DNA of 64,000 nucleotides from Fasciola hepatica (GCA_948099385.1 CANUEZ040000062.1:1860001-1924000), one strand, 5' to 3'; shown: positions 10,240 through 23,290, numbered from the stretch's first letter. A program made the numbers and translations. Notes: generated by a model from the sequence alone, not told the origin.

Positions 10240-11921
10240 TTGCGGAGGCTTTCAGCACCTATTTTGCCTCCTCTTTAGCGACGGATGACGCCACATCCAT
10301 CCCCTTTCTAGATCCGGTGACATCAGTTACTTTCTCGACGGTAGTGTTCTACCCTGATGAGGTTTCGGTCCATGTTGCAAGAACAAGACCGTCCTGCAGG
10401 CCAGGTCCGGAGGCATTACCACCGGCTATTTTCAGTCGAGGTGGCGAAGATGTTCCAATGTTGCTGACAAACATTCAATTTGTCAATCAGGTGCAGTGTT
10501 TTCCCTTCTCAATGGAAAACGTCAACTATCATACCTATGCACAAAAGAGGATCACGTCTAGATCCAGTTAACTGTCGGCCGGTGAACCACACCCCGGTCG
10601 TGTCCAGAATCATGGAGAGAATGATCAAGGAAAGGCTGACACGTCACCTTCTTAACCATAATCTAATCAACGCTGGTCAGCATGGTTTTCTGAAAAACAG
10701 ATCATGTGAGACATGCGTGACGGATTTCCTCAATCTGGTCACAGAGGCTGTCAATATTGGTAAATCGGCAATCGTGCTCTTTTTGGACATGACTAAGGCG
10801 TTTGACCGAGTATTCCACGTCCGGTTACTACAGAAGATCAAAACATATGGAATCGTGGACCGAATGCTCGCTTGCTTTGCATCCTATTTATCAGCCCGAG
10901 ACCAGGTTGTAAGTATCGGCGGAAATCTGTCCCAACCCCATCCCGTAACTAGTGGTGTGATACAAAGTAGTGTACTCGGCCCACTACTGTTCCTAATGTA
11001 CTTTAAGGATATATTTACCATTTTCCAACAGGGAGTTCCCTTCCTGTTCGCAGATGATATCAAAATCGTGTACACTTTTGAGCCCGCGGCATTAGCCTAC
11101 ACCGTAGATGACATTACAAGGGAACTGCTCGCTCTCAGCTCCTGGAGTGATGATTGGAAAATGAGTTTTTCCGCCGAAAAAAGTAATATTGTTACGTATA
11201 AATGTCACGTCCCCACTGGAAGATTTAGTATAAACGGCAAATTCATCCCCAATAACTCTCAAGTACGTGACTTGGGTCTACACTACTCATGTACGTTCGA
11301 CTTTTCGGAGCACGCAGCCATCCAGGTGGCTAAAGCACGCCGTACGATCGGGCTAATACATCAAGCATTTATTTTGCCAGAATGTAAACCAAACTTTTTT
11401 TAAGTCCCATTTCAGACCTTTCTGGAATACGGCTCATTCATTTGTTCCAACATGCGGCGGAGAGACCGAATGGCGTTCGAGAACGTAAAACGGGCATTCA
11501 CGAAACAGCTCATAGGTTTTTCTTTGCCCTCTAATTACATGGAACGTTGTGAGCGGCTAAAAATCGATCACTTATGGCTACGCCACATAAGAAATAACTT
11601 TTTATTCTTTCGCAACATCTTGAAGAATAGATCATCTAGTTCAGCACTGCAGGTGAGAAACCGTTCTACTTATCCCTTACGTAACAATGAGTTCTTGGCG
11701 ACTGTCCCTTTGCCGAAGCCTGCACTTTGGTCAAACATCTTCATCAACAAGTACGCTTCATTGTGGAACAAGCTACCACAAGGAATTCGGGCATTATCAC
11801 CGACATCGGTGGCTTTCAAACAAGAAATAAGCATAGCCCTAAAGGTGGACACGCTGACCAGGATGTACAATCCCTATATTTCAAGGGCTCAAGCCTTTGA
11901 AGTAGGTATAGGGTACTAACA
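10236..11921 (+). pseudogene. CR1-like reverse transcriptase (el1 ORF2, C-terminal)
   Basis: Starts with AEAFSTYFASS and a PGPEALPPAIF block in one frame (10236-10571), then shifts to the main frame from 10480: SQWKTSTIIPMHKRGS, HGFLKNRSCETC, LFLDMTKAFDRVFH, PVTSGVIQSSVLGPLLFLMY (the usual GVIQG is SVIQS-like here), and LFADDIKIVY at 11050 with both catalytic Asp. A TAA at 11401-11403 cuts the frame. The C-terminal domain follows at 11452-11919 and ends in the family ending (FEVGIGY). At least two frame lesions make it a pseudogene. Confidence 0.8.
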
Positions 11922-13948
11922 AATCGAATAGCCGCTTTTAGCAACCTAGTCTCAATTAGACCCGCATAGGGCTGGCCCTATCGCTGCAGCAATTACGGAA
12001 CTCAGCGGTTCATTCACACGATCTAGGACGGCAAAACAATCTCAATTTTTTACCATCAAATACGTTTTTTGCGGCAAGCCAACATAGCGGCCCATGGCGT
12101 ACTCAGGCATAAGGACATCACGTTGTTGGAGCTGCAAGTAGTGCTCCACTCTTGTGCAAACTGGTGTTTCAGTGAGCTTAAACCCCAACAAATAACCGCA
12201 GGCTGTGGTTGACTCTACCTTCCCCCGCATTTCCTGTCCTATGTAAGCCGCATTGGGGATCTGACTTCACGGATATGGCGAGTGTTACCGCGGCACATCT
12301 GTGAGCATTCCTGGCCGTGATTGTCTCCCTGCACAGAGCTGACCACGTATGAGACGACAAAAACCTCAAAAAGAGATTGGCATAAAAAAAGGAGAAAAAA
12401 TACCCCACTGCTTTGTCTTCCAGGCATACCAGCCTTGTCACATGTGAGCCATGTCCCCGGGCTGCCGTTTGCTACGGATTGACTGGTGTGGTTGACCTAT
12501 TCTCATCGCGGCTTGTTACATGCGATCCATGTTTCGGCCGGGGCGTGGGAGCCGTGGTCACCCACCAGAAGCAGCTCCGCCTTCTCTGACAGCCAGATAC
12601 CTGACTGTGATAATACTAATAAATAATAAAAATTAACGTCTAAACGAAGTGCGGTTCACTCTTGGAGCGGCACGAGCTGGATGCTGATGGATGTGTACCG
12701 TGCTGCCTCCCTAACTGAAGCAGGCCCGAGTGCCGCCTACCGTGGGCACTGAATGTAGACCGTTAGAGTTCGCTTCCCTGACGAAAATTTGGCCCCATCC
12801 CGTTCCAACCTCTCACGGCTCTCCAAACCATTTCTCACATAGGTGTTTTCCTGTTTGCAATATGCTAATGACGAGAAAGATATCACGGTAATCATGCAAA
12901 CACCACTAAATTGGATATCCTTGCTCCTAATCAAGTATAATCTCAGCACACTAGCACCATCGAGTATGAGCATAGACGAACTTACATCTATGTTTCTCGG
13001 AACGAGACCAATTTCCTTAAGGTGTCATCACCGACACCATCATAGTTTCTTCCACTTTAGGGCCCCTCAGGAAACATTCAATATAGAGCAACCACTATAC
13101 CGGAAGAGACCGTAACAAATATAGTGCTGTGCTAGCAGGGTATTAGTCCCATTAACTCACATTGTCCCTTCAAACCCATCTTACCGCCTCGGTGCTGAAC
13201 TGCAGACTGCGTGAACAAACTAGATCGAGGGTTACCATTTCAAAATCTTCTTAACAATAAAGCTCTAGGTTTTTCTTAGTAACCCAACGCTGCCACACCA
13301 ACTTCCGAACCAATAATCCTTTAGAATGCATACAAAGTGGCCCAACCGTTGGACGCAACTCTGCTAGCCTGCAGCATTAGAGCTCAGTCCCCGGCGAGCC
13401 TACTCCACCCAGAACGTGGAGCAGGTGTCACTGACCGCTTAAATGAACTTTATCTTTGCCCCATCCACATAAACCCAACCAGTACATTACTGTTGTCGTC
13501 ATATATTACCCTGACCCACAGCTGGAACCACGTCCAGACTGTAATCCCTATTTATTTCAGGTTCGTCGCCTCCCGCTATCTCAGTCGCCAAACTGGATAA
13601 CCAAAGATGCCACTATGACTCGTACCGACGGGAACCCAAGTGGGACCTTTCATATCATCTGGGACTGCAAGCAAGCCACGCGGCAGTAAATACCCCCAAC
13701 TGCCTATCGTATTGATTAGGGTTTTCTAACACAAAACCACTCCTGCTGATATCAACATTACAGCCAACACAATTAACAGTTCACGCGCAACCCGCTAAAA
13801 TACCAGTCGTCATTTACATCCGTCATATCTCGCCACACTCGACCGATTGACCAAAACATATCCTTCACCCCGCCAGACGAACTATACCCATGAAATGTAA
13901 AATATTACCAGTAATGACGCCGAATAACACTGAGGCTTAATGCGTCAT

Positions 13949-13987
<39 letters not shown>

Positions 13988-14701
13988 TTGTCAGTGAAAC
14001 AGCATAATAATGCCCAAGTCAAGGCAAAGGTTTTCCACTTTAGTATCTGTTGCAACAGTCAGCTTTTTGCTCGATTCGTGTCCGGCTGGAAATTGATCCT
14101 CCACTTTTCCCGGGCCCTCTAGTTGCACTTTCACATTTCTGAATGGTACAGGTTACTGGTTCTGAAATTTAACCCACCCTCATATGGACCTTAGTTACTT
14201 CCACATTCACCAAAGTACAAAAATGTTCATTCATAAAATTGGTTTCATGTCTCCTTGTTTCATAACTCATTCCTTTTCTTGAACCCCGGTAGAACCGACA
14301 TTCAGGGTTTGCATCAGCTTTATGGTTTGCTACTCTCTTCGCATGCATCAATTTCCCCGAGTGTACTTCCATACAATCTCTTTTTCTTCTTATTTGAAAC
14401 TTCGCTGTTCGCAGATACCCGGTAAACCGCCGTTTTTCATGGCTTGCATCATTTCCATTGATAATACAACTTTAGCAGCACGAATGAACTTCCTATTCGA
14501 TATCCTCACTGTGCGCCACCGCCCAGCGCAAAACCGAAACCGGTTTAAAGTTGGCGCGCAAACCATTGTTAGAGTGATTCATATAAACTATCGCTGGCTA
14601 TGTTTTTCCGCAGCTGGCACTCTTGACTTTTATACCTGAAGTTTGTGATTATTTCATTTTACTGAGTAAAGCTGTACACGATGATCATGCGCCTGCGTAT
14701 G
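11922..14701 (+). other. el1 long 3'UTR
   Basis: Non-coding. From about 12050 it is homologous, with many substitutions and indels, to 28455-30965 in el3. The last 1.2 kb is also found reversed at 37870-39000. No conserved protein frame exists across the copies, so the ORFs listed there (for example the minus frame 12178-12441) are chance. It contains a (TA)n run at 13954-13983 where el3 has only a short one. Confidence 0.65.
13519..13541 (+). other. Conserved 3'UTR hairpin with bulged A (el1)
   Basis: CAG-CTGG, loop, CCAG-A-CTG: two short arms pair with one unpaired A on the 3' side. The same structure occurs in six other CR1-like 3'UTRs of the window. Confidence 0.6.
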
Positions 14702-14726
14702 TCTCGACCATAGCCGAGAAATGTAC

Positions 14727-14760
<34 letters not shown>
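14702..14760 (+). other. el1 terminal stem-loop and (ATT)n tail
   Basis: TCTCG (14702-14706) pairs with CGAGA (14715-14719), followed by AATGTACC and a run of ATT units to 14760. This is the 3' terminus of the element; the analogous structure ends every CR1-like copy in the window. Confidence 0.75.
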
Positions 14761-14763
<3 letters not shown>

Positions 14764-15692
14764 TTCCAATCGAAAAGCAGCGTTTATAGATAACTCCTAG
14801 TTCCGAAACAATAAAAAAGCTCAAATGTACCACAAGAAAAACGACTCACTGCCCTTTAAGAGGCCAGGAACAAGGGGCAGAAATTTCCAAAATTCGGGAC
14901 GAAGCACAAATAAAACGGCCCGCCAGTCAGACAGCTAAACGAAACAGTAGCTCGTTCCATTGGGGGTGCTATCAGAAAATCAGGATTTGCCTACCGCTAC
15001 GAGTCAGCTAATCAATCACAGTGGAGTGAATTAGACTGCTGTTGCCATTCGAAAGACAGTCAGCAAAAAAGAGTACACATAAGCCGAATCCGAGTGATAA
15101 ACAAGGGCGATCGGCTACATGGGTATAGGAGTCCGGCACTTGGTCTGTTAGTGCAGCTGACGTGTGGTGGTCATCCATGGAGCCCGGTGACAAAAACTCA
15201 AGGTTTGAGAGTTCGAGCCTTAGCTCAGCAGCGCAAGTTAGACACTCAGAAAGGTTGTCCGGTAGTGGAAACGTATGTCTTTGAGGAGGCAAGATAGTGA
15301 GTGAATGCCTGAACTTCCCATGAAATAGACTCGGTGAGGTGCAGTTATAAACCAGCACGATAGCTTGGGAAGGGGGAAAATATACCACGAATGTCCAAGC
15401 TTCACGATGCACGTACCCTCCGCCCAAGAGTAAGTAAGCACAAGAGAAGAAGGACCAATCCCGATTGTGAACTACACTTGGCAACTGATTGATCCCCCTA
15501 TGTGGGCATCAAAGTCAGCAAGTGCAGTTGTATCTGGGTGGCCTCATCCACAAGAAGTAGCCATGGTAGACTATGGGAACTACGAAGTATATTTTATTGG
15601 CTGCAAAGGGCCAGTAGTAATTTGGATGCTAGGCCAGAGGGCAGACAACCACCAAGTACCTGCTGTTGTGATCCAAGCAACAGCTAAGTACC
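14761..15692. other. No recognised gene; spacer between el1 and el2
   Basis: I cannot assign this stretch. A box-B-like AGTTCGAGCC occurs at about 15209-15218 but I see no convincing box A before it. The ORF at 15467-15865 has no similarity I recognise and no conserved copy in the window. Part may be the el2 5' region. Confidence 0.3.
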
Positions 15693-15966
15693 TACCGTAT
15701 CCTGTGGGGTTCAACCTGTGCACACCACACAGCAAAATGTTTTCTATCTCACTATTCCTCATCGTCCCCAGTCTCCTAGTCCCAACAGTATATATAGCGG
15801 GTCATATAGCTCACTGCCCGTACCTCATTGCCACATTGGTCTCATCTAGACCTTTGCACACATAGCACCCAGGAACACTCCTGGTCTTCTCAGACCTTTG
15901 GCTTGTCTCTGTCTAGTTGACCGATTTCCTGCTACCTTTTACCTCAGTCATATATTCCTACTTATC

Positions 15967-17550
15967 ATGCTATCCCGGCCCTCAACCAATACTAGGAAAA
16001 TTTGTATCGCTAAAGCTGGCAAATCCAAACACACCCAACCCCTCCCAAAAACCAGGCCGTGCTCTGTCACCCTCGTTAACGTCGACGGTGAAGCTTCTAA
16101 TAGTCCTAATGGCCTTAAGCAGAGTTTCGTCAAACTCAGTAACAAGGTCGAGCTGATTGGTGAAACCCTTTCAAAGGTTTCACCCCTGGCTACTCTCCTT
16201 GACCCTGTAGCCACTACATCGCCCAAGAACTTGGTTTCGGTGGGACACCTCCTCGACTCCGTGTCTACTGAAATATACCACCGCATTGCCAACGCCAAGA
16301 ACGCAGTGGTTTTTAATGTTCCAGACCGCTTACCACTTTCCTTAGCGAAACAAAACATACTAAGTTCGTGCAACATGGCTCACTATAGATGCCATTGCAG
16401 GAGGCTACGTAAAACGTCCCAAAGACATAGTTGCCCCCTGCTATTCCAATTCACGGACGACTTAACAGCTACAGAGTTCATTAGCAACAAGTCGACAATT
16501 GCTGCCCTTTTGCCGTATAAGGACATCAAGATATTCTCTGATAAAAACCCCCTCCAACGGGAAATGCTTTGTTCGCTGAGAAATAACTCCGCCTTGCCCA
16601 TGCAGACTGACCCCACTGTAACCGACATGAAGGTTACCCAATGCCCCTCTGTCTAGAAGTCAAAGGCGAGCCCAACGCCTCACCCTTCCTGCCTGCAAAC
16701 TGTCGACTTAGATATGCCTAACTACTCACCCCCGGTTCCGCTTCCACTCAAACGCCCTTTTTTACCATCTCCCCCAGTAGCCTCTACTAGCAGTAGCTCT
16801 AGCTCCCCGACCACAGGCCCCAAGCGGCACTCCATTTCAGTATTAAAGCCGCGCTCCCCCGTCATAGTCTCTGAGCCAAAGCAAGACCCTGGTACAACCA
16901 TCAGCCCCCGCCGTACTACTTTCAATCCGTCCTCCGAGCCGTTGACAAGTGTTGTCACCCGCCGCTCTCGCTCTAACGACTCTACAAACTACCCACCAGC
17001 TGCTAGCTCAGCCGCGACACTTCGTTTCTATCCTCATAAGTGCCGCTCTAATCCCCCCGTAAACCTACCTGGTACTCTTACCAGGTCCGCACTTGCCCAA
17101 CTAATCACCTCACCCATTACCCCCCACTCTTAATCGGCTTCTGCCTATAGCGTACTCTCGGATCCTCCAGGTGATAACCAACTGGGCCACCATCCGGATC
17201 CGTCTAACGCCATCGTCCCTTTGAGTAGGAGTGACCTTCAGGGCCTTGCCAGTGCCACTCACCCTTCCACTGCCTCGCACCCCCTTCCACTGTCTTTCCC
17301 TCTCTCTGATCGCATATGTCACACCAACCCTCCACCTCCGTTGCTACCGTATATCCCTCTCTGCCCCCAGACACCAACCCTCCATACTATAGCCCCAGCA
17401 TGCCTCCGCTGTTCCCCCCTGCTCACCTCCACCAACCCTCATCTAACCCTGAAGTACCACGTACATACCCTAGCAGATACTCTACGTTCGTACCTGTATC
17501 CCGCCTCCTCGCCCCACCTCCCCACTTACCGGCTCCTCTGCCCCTCATGA
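15967..17550 (+). pseudogene. CR1-like ORF1 protein (el2)
   Basis: The likely start is ATG 15967 (MLSRPSTNTRK). It contains the ORF1 core LLDSVSTEIYHRIANAKNAVVFN and YRCHCRRLRKTSQRHSCPLLF, with the same C-x-C-x9-H-x-C as el1, ending in DKNPLQRE. An RRM-like RNA-binding fold is inferred. The frame stops at 16654-16656 and again at 17131-17133 but continues open in the same frame to 17550 as a Pro/Ser-rich region, so single nonsense changes rather than frameshifts interrupt it. Confidence 0.7.
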
Positions 17551-17712
17551 GCCTCCAAACCTTTCCAAATTTCGCCACTCCCTTCCCGCCCCCCACCTCA
17601 CACTACGTCCCAGTTACTTTCCCACATGCCTTCACCCCCGTACCGACCTACCGGCCTTATACTGACTCTGCCCAACAGGTAGGTTACCTGCAGTCAAGAT
17701 CTCGTTTTTTTC

Positions 17713-19010
17713 ATGACCGGTGCCCTCCGCACCCGTGGCCATATTGCTAGTCGCCCTATGGACCATATCCATAAACTTTCACAGGCTCATATCACTGATC
17801 GCTCCCCACTCGATGCCATGCCACTTAGCACCTTACACCACGCACTCCCCCCTGTCCACCCCGCTTCGACAGATATTCTTAACCTCTCACTTTGCCATAT
17901 GGAGCCCCCTCCCTCTGCACCGTGTGACACCCCTCCGGCCCACATCAGCGGTGTGCTGAACACCCACCGTATTGATCACCCACGGCGATCGGCTGCGCCT
18001 AATGCTAACGCTTCTCCTACTTTCCGTCCCCCACCCAACACTGCCTGCCCTCCCCCTTCTACTGACGCTCTATCCCCACTGAGACCCAAATCCTATCGCC
18101 ACAGCGATCTCAATAGTTTTGTACCTGGCATCCATGCTTTGCGCATACCGACACTGAACTCATTCCTACTAGTTCTTATTAACGCTCGCTCAATAATTAG
18201 AAAAATATCGCACTCTCGATCTTTGGCATTTACGTCAAACGCTAACATTATACTGATAACTGAATCCTGGCTGTCAGATGATGCTTCGCTTGACCTTGTT
18301 CGCATAGCTGGGTATCAATGCTTCTCGAACACCCGCCAGTCCAGGCGTGAAGGGGGCTGTTTAGCCCTTGTCAAATGTACTATCCACGCTAGTGTTATCG
18401 ACCGCCCCCCTCTTCTCCCTACTGAAATTCGTTATGGCTATCCATTCACGCCTCCGGCCAGAACCTCCTCTCTGGCTGCGTCTACGTCCCCCCGGGTCTG
18501 GAGCCTGCAAAAATTGACTCTGCCGTGGATGTCTTTAATGCCGCACTTGACTACCCTGCCAGTGCAAACATTATTGCGGGTGACTTTAACTTTCCTTCAA
18601 TTTGCTGGTCCTCCCATACTAGCCCTCCCGCCCTCTCCACCTTCCTTTCTTGTGTCCGTCTTGGTGGATGGACCCAACATGTCTCCTGCCCTACCAGGGG
18701 GAACAACATCTTGGACCTAGTACTCTCCATTGATGTTCCTGATATGATCACCCAGACTACTGATCACTTCCCGGGTGGTGACCACCGTATTGTCAGGTGC
18801 AAGTTCAGCTGTTCTCATCCGATGCAATCCTCTCCCCCTGTTCCGACTTTCTACCGTTCCTGTAACTGGCCCCTAGTACTAATGATAATCCGCACCCTTA
18901 ACTGGGACACATTTTTTCTTTCATCCGATCCCCTCACTGTTGTGAACTCTCTCTACTCCAACCTCCTACACTGCTTTAATACCGCCAACCCATGTGCCGA
19001 TCCACGCCCC
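17713..19010 (+). pseudogene. CR1-like endonuclease (el2 ORF2, N-terminal)
   Basis: Pro/His-rich leader, then INARSIIRKIS (about 18179), LITESWL (18253), REGGCLALV (18347), a frameshift near 18450, then IIAGDFNFPSICW (18570), RGNNILDLVLS (18697) and GGDHRIV (18775). Motif order and spacing match el1. Between the endonuclease and the RT the copy appears shortened: the linker present in el1 at 9990-10239 is largely absent. Confidence 0.75.
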
Positions 19011-20771
19011 AATTCCAGCACCTGCTTAGTAAAAGGTCCAATCAATCCAATCATACCTCGCCCAAGTTCCTCATCTGCGGCTCATCTACTGCCAATACTC
19101 CAGCATTTATTTCTGAGGCCTTCAATGAGCATTTTTCTTCCTCCCTTATAAGCTGTCCTGGTATTCCCCCTCCTACAATCCACCCCTGCACCTCTGTCTC
19201 TCTTTCATCGATTCCCTTCACCCATATAGAAATTGAAAAATCAGTTTCGTCTATGAAACCTTCCTCGAAGCCGGGACCAGATGATCTCCCACCGGCCCTC
19301 CTCCGTTTCGGTGGTCCTGACCTCCCTTTATTGTTACTTAATATGTATACCACCTCCATGCTTCACAGTTTCGTCCCACCTCAATGGAAATCCTCTGTTA
19401 TAGTTCCGCGCTTCAAAAGGGGCGTATTACACGACCCAGATAACTATCGGCCCATTATTCACACCCCAGTAGTCTGCAAAACTTTGAAGAGAATTATCAA
19501 AAAACACATTGTCCAGTACCTCTTATCCAACAACATGCTGAACCCTGGTCAGCATGGTTTCTTGAACTCCCGTTCCTGCTCTTCCTGCCAGCTTGACTTT
19601 CTCAATGTCCTATCGTCTGCTGCCGACGCCGGCAACTCTGTGGTCATCCTGTACCTCGACATGTCTAAGACTTTTGACCGTGTTCCCCATATTCATCTGT
19701 TGGCCAAAATCCGATCTCTCGGTATCACCGACCCTCTCCTCTCCTGGCTATCCTCCTGTCTCTCTAACAGATCACAAGCCGTGCTTGTCGACGGCCACCT
19801 ATCTTTCGCCAAACCAATTACTAGCGGTGTCATCCAAGGCAGTGTCCTAGGCCCATTACTATTCCTTATTTATATCAATGACATTTTCTCTTCTATTCGA
19901 CACGGCACTCCTTTCCTCTTTGCCGACGATATAAAAATAGTGTACTCTTCCCCCCTAGTGACCTATCCGTGACTCTATGCAACATATCGCATGACTCACT
20001 CGTTCTCCAAACTTGGTGCGTCTCGTGGTTCATGAAATTCTCCTACCACACAAGTGCACGGTACCACCCGGCCAAATTTGTCTGGACGGCCTGCCCATCC
20101 CCGTACACCCCATGGTTACCGATCTTGGCGTACGCTACTCTTGTTCCTTTAACTTCTCAGAACAGGCATCGTTCCAAATCGCTAAGGCTAAGCGAACCCT
20201 AGGCCTGATCAATCGGTGTTTCCTAATACCGACCAGTCGCCCCTCCATGTATCTCTCACACGTGAGACCGCTCCTAGAATATTGCCCCATTACCTCCAGC
20301 CTCTGGCCACGTTCCTCCATTGTATCTCTTGAGAACGTTCAGCGTACCTTCACCAAAAGGCTGTTGGGCGTATCCCTAGCCCTAACATACCGCCAGCGGT
20401 GTGAGCTCCTACAAATTGAGCCTCTATGGATTCGTCGCATGAGGCTCAACCTGATTTTCCTCTTTAAGCTAATCCATAACCTGGCCTACACCTCTTATCC
20501 CATCTCATTCGCCGCGCCCCGCTCCTACCCCATCCGGCACCGTGCCTTCTCTCTCACTGTCTCTCATTATAATCTCTGTCTGAAGTCCCGATTCTTTCTG
20601 TCAGCCTATTCCAAAATCTGGAATAAGCTGCCCCTTAGCTTACGCAGTGCCTCCTCAATGTTCGCCTTTAGGCGCGCACTTTTGTCATACTTAACAGTCC
20701 CCAATGCTATATCGCTCACCAATGAGCTCATCTCCGCCGACCTGGCCTTTGAGAGAGGCCTCACACTGTAA
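19011..20771 (+). pseudogene. CR1-like reverse transcriptase (el2 ORF2, C-terminal)
   Basis: Blocks: KPGPDDLPPALLRFGG, PQWKSSVIVPRFKRG, NPGQHGFLNSRSCSSC, LYLDMSKTFDRVPH (catalytic Asp present), TSGVIQGSVLGPLLFLIYIND and LFADDIKIVYSS (19917). A frameshift near 19960 moves to the frame 20013-20771, which runs unbroken through DLGVRYSC, FTKRLLGVSLALTYRQRC and the C-terminal RSYPIRHR...KIWNKLPLSLRS to the natural stop at 20769-20771. RT core residues are intact; the frameshift is the visible lesion. Confidence 0.85.
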
Positions 20772-23290
20772 CTCTACTACCTCTGCGTCACAAGCCACTA
20801 GGTACACCCCGCGAACTAAGGCCACTGCCTTCACTGATCCACAGCGAACCTACCTCCTGCCATCATAAGGTAACCATATTGCTCACCTACGTTCATCTCT
20901 TGTACATCATATTCACTTTTTTCTCCTCAGTATCCGTTGATTCTCAGCTGGGGCACACCCAGACTGTGCTTCTCTATCCCTTTTCCCTTTCCAGTGATCC
21001 CCGCTGACGGCCAACCACTTCGGGCACTGTACTTACCATCTCCCTGGCAGGTGCACCTGGATAATATTGCTACACGGTCGTCTACCACTTGCTGTTTCCG
21101 TTGGCTCTCCTGTCCATGGTCTCACGTCTTGGTCAATTGTTCCTGGTTCACGCACCCCCATCGCGGTCGTTTTGTCCCCTGTACAATTATTTATGATCAC
21201 TCGTGCCACTCCCAACAGTGCGTGGCGCGGTCAGATCCACCGCTATGGCCGGCGCACGTCGGGCGTGCGGGCCGTCTGCAACGATGTGCGAGCGCAACTA
21301 GACTGGTGGATCACACCTCCTGCGTTCACTTCATGAAGTGTTTTTCAGGTTGGGTGCCCAGCGCAAGGCCAGTCCCACCCACTAGCACCGGTTGCGGATG
21401 GCACGCCCTAACTTTTCTTGGACTACTGAATCCAATGCTGTCGGTTGAAAATTGCATGCTCCTCATCCCTTTTCCGCCACAGCTTGTTCACCTATAGCTC
21501 TTATCATCTGTTTCCACTTCCCATTTTTGTCGCCTTACCACGGTATGCACACCTACCTGTTTTGTCCTTCCTCCTATTGCCTCTCTCTACATCAACTTTC
21601 ACTGCTTTGAGTCACTATCGTCCTAACCACTCTTTTCTGTCGACGCTCGCCAATAACTTTTTCCCCACCCGCCGTCATTGCTGGCTTCTATCATCTATGC
21701 GCTTGGTGTTACCCTCTGCTCATAACGCCCATTGATAGCTTCCTTAAACCTGTCGCCCTGTTAATCCCTCCTCGTGCCCCATGCCATGATGCACCAATTG
21801 CACCCGCACTCATGCCCAATCAGCATATTAGAACTTGCCGCTCCAAACTTCGCATCTTTTACAGTCGCATTTATTATCTAATCACCACCACCATATCTTC
21901 CTCACTTGGCTCCGCGATTCCTCTGTGGTTCTTTCCAGTGTCCTGATTAGTATCCACCAGTTCAATTGTCTGCCGGCACACAGCTCTCCAGCTCCATTGC
22001 CCCAACTCCGTTGGGCATTCATTTTTCTGTGGCCCTTTTGTTCTATTACTGGTTCACTTATACTGGGGCGTCCCGCTTTCTTGTCCGCCTCCTTCGTGTT
22101 TCATCTGCAGTAAAATGATCTGATTGGTGATTTCTTACCTGTCTCCTCGATCATTGCTTTCATCCCTTGATCCCTTTATTGCTCGCTGCAGGCATTTTTC
22201 TGTACCTTCCAGTGTGGTCCGCTTTTCCATGTTCCACCATCGTAATGACAACATTACGTCGTGACGTTCTTTTACAGTTCCAAATTGTTTGACCTGTCAC
22301 TACCCGATTCCTCTGGTCCGTCACTACATCTCGCACCTGCATTGATCAAATAATTAGACCCATTCTTACCTGTTTTCCCTGATCCTGTCTTTCATCTTCA
22401 CTCTTCCATGAACTGCTCCTAACAATCTTCATCACTTTCGTCCTTCCGCATTCTATTTTTCTCTCCGTTGGGCTGCCACGTGCACTTGTCATGAAGTTAA
22501 TCGACCACGACATTCCAAAGTTAATCCTACAACCAATTGATCTAACATTACCTACTCCTCCTAATGACTGATAACTTCTTTCTAGGACCCCATTGTTATT
22601 GCTCCTGCTTCTCTTATACCTATACATATATATATATAATAAATCTACATATATATATAAACTTACGCATATATATCTATGTGCACGCGCTCTGCATCTT
22701 GCAGTTCCTTACCGGCTATCTATCTTGCTATCATCCCAACGACCGTCATCATAGGCATCCATCGACTCTACGTCTGTGCCTCACATCTACCGTATCCAAT
22801 CCTTCTAAATCGTTTTTGTCATCTGATCATCCCTCTACGTCTTGCATTGCTCGCTGCCTGTTTTACGGTGAGTTTTGTGTCCTGTCCGCCGACAATTCAC
22901 TGCAAAGTACCAATGCTTCATTGTCATCTAATCCACTGCAGTGCACCTCACCTTTTTCTCCATCGTTCCTCGCTACTGCAGTTCTTTATACCGATTTCCA
23001 GCCTTTCTCATGTTTACCAGTCTGCCTCCATATGTAATTGCCCGGGACCAGCCATTCAGTCCACCCGACCTTGAATTTCAAACTCACCGGGCGTCCATTC
23101 AAACCCGCTCTTGAGCTCATCTAAACTCCACGCAATCTCTATGGTCTGCATACGTTTATCCTATTTTCATCCTATCTTATTCCCCCTTCTGAGCTTTTTA
23201 TCCAATATTTTCATGAGAGTCTCCATATTTCCATGAATTATATCTGTCCATTCCATCACCTGTATGTGCATGATCATGCACATGGCATGC
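20772..23290 (+). other. el2 long 3'UTR
   Basis: Non-coding; contains the conserved hairpin, a G+C-rich block at 21210-21400 shared with el4 and CR1-X, and a TA-rich run at about 22626-22675. The part from about 22570 onward is homologous to 31019-31690. Small ORFs inside are not conserved between copies. Confidence 0.6.
20945..20966 (+). other. Conserved 3'UTR hairpin with bulged A (el2)
   Basis: CAG-CTGGG, short loop, CCCAG-A-CTG, 174 nt after the RT stop. Confidence 0.6.

Larger units (their letters stand above)
7071..14760 (+). mobile_element. CR1-like non-LTR retrotransposon el1, near full length
   Basis: Order: ORF1, proline-rich linker, endonuclease, RT, a 2.8-kb 3'UTR with a conserved hairpin, terminal stem-loop and (ATT)n tail. 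Most coding blocks lie in one frame, broken by a few stops and shifts. The element sits in BEL4 protease at its 5' side. No target-site duplication is evident, as is usual for CR1-clade insertions. Its 3'UTR (about 12050-14720) is a diverged homologue of 28455-30965, so el1 and el3 belong to the same subfamily. Confidence 0.85.

Noticed and set aside
12178..12441. Minus ORF similar to one at 28552-28845 as a conserved gene
   Set aside because: Both lie in homologous 3'UTRs of el1 and el3, and frames break between copies; DNA homology explains the similarity.
13954..13983. (TA)n run as an element boundary
   Set aside because: Homology to el3 continues on both sides, so it is an expanded microsatellite within the 3'UTR.
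15209..15218. Box-B-like AGTTCGAGCC as a second SINE family
   Set aside because: No box A at proper distance and no second copy seen.
15467..15865. 132-residue plus-strand ORF as a possible host gene
   Set aside because: No recognisable domain, no conserved copy, ends in hydrophobic low-complexity sequence next to the el2 5' region; most likely chance.
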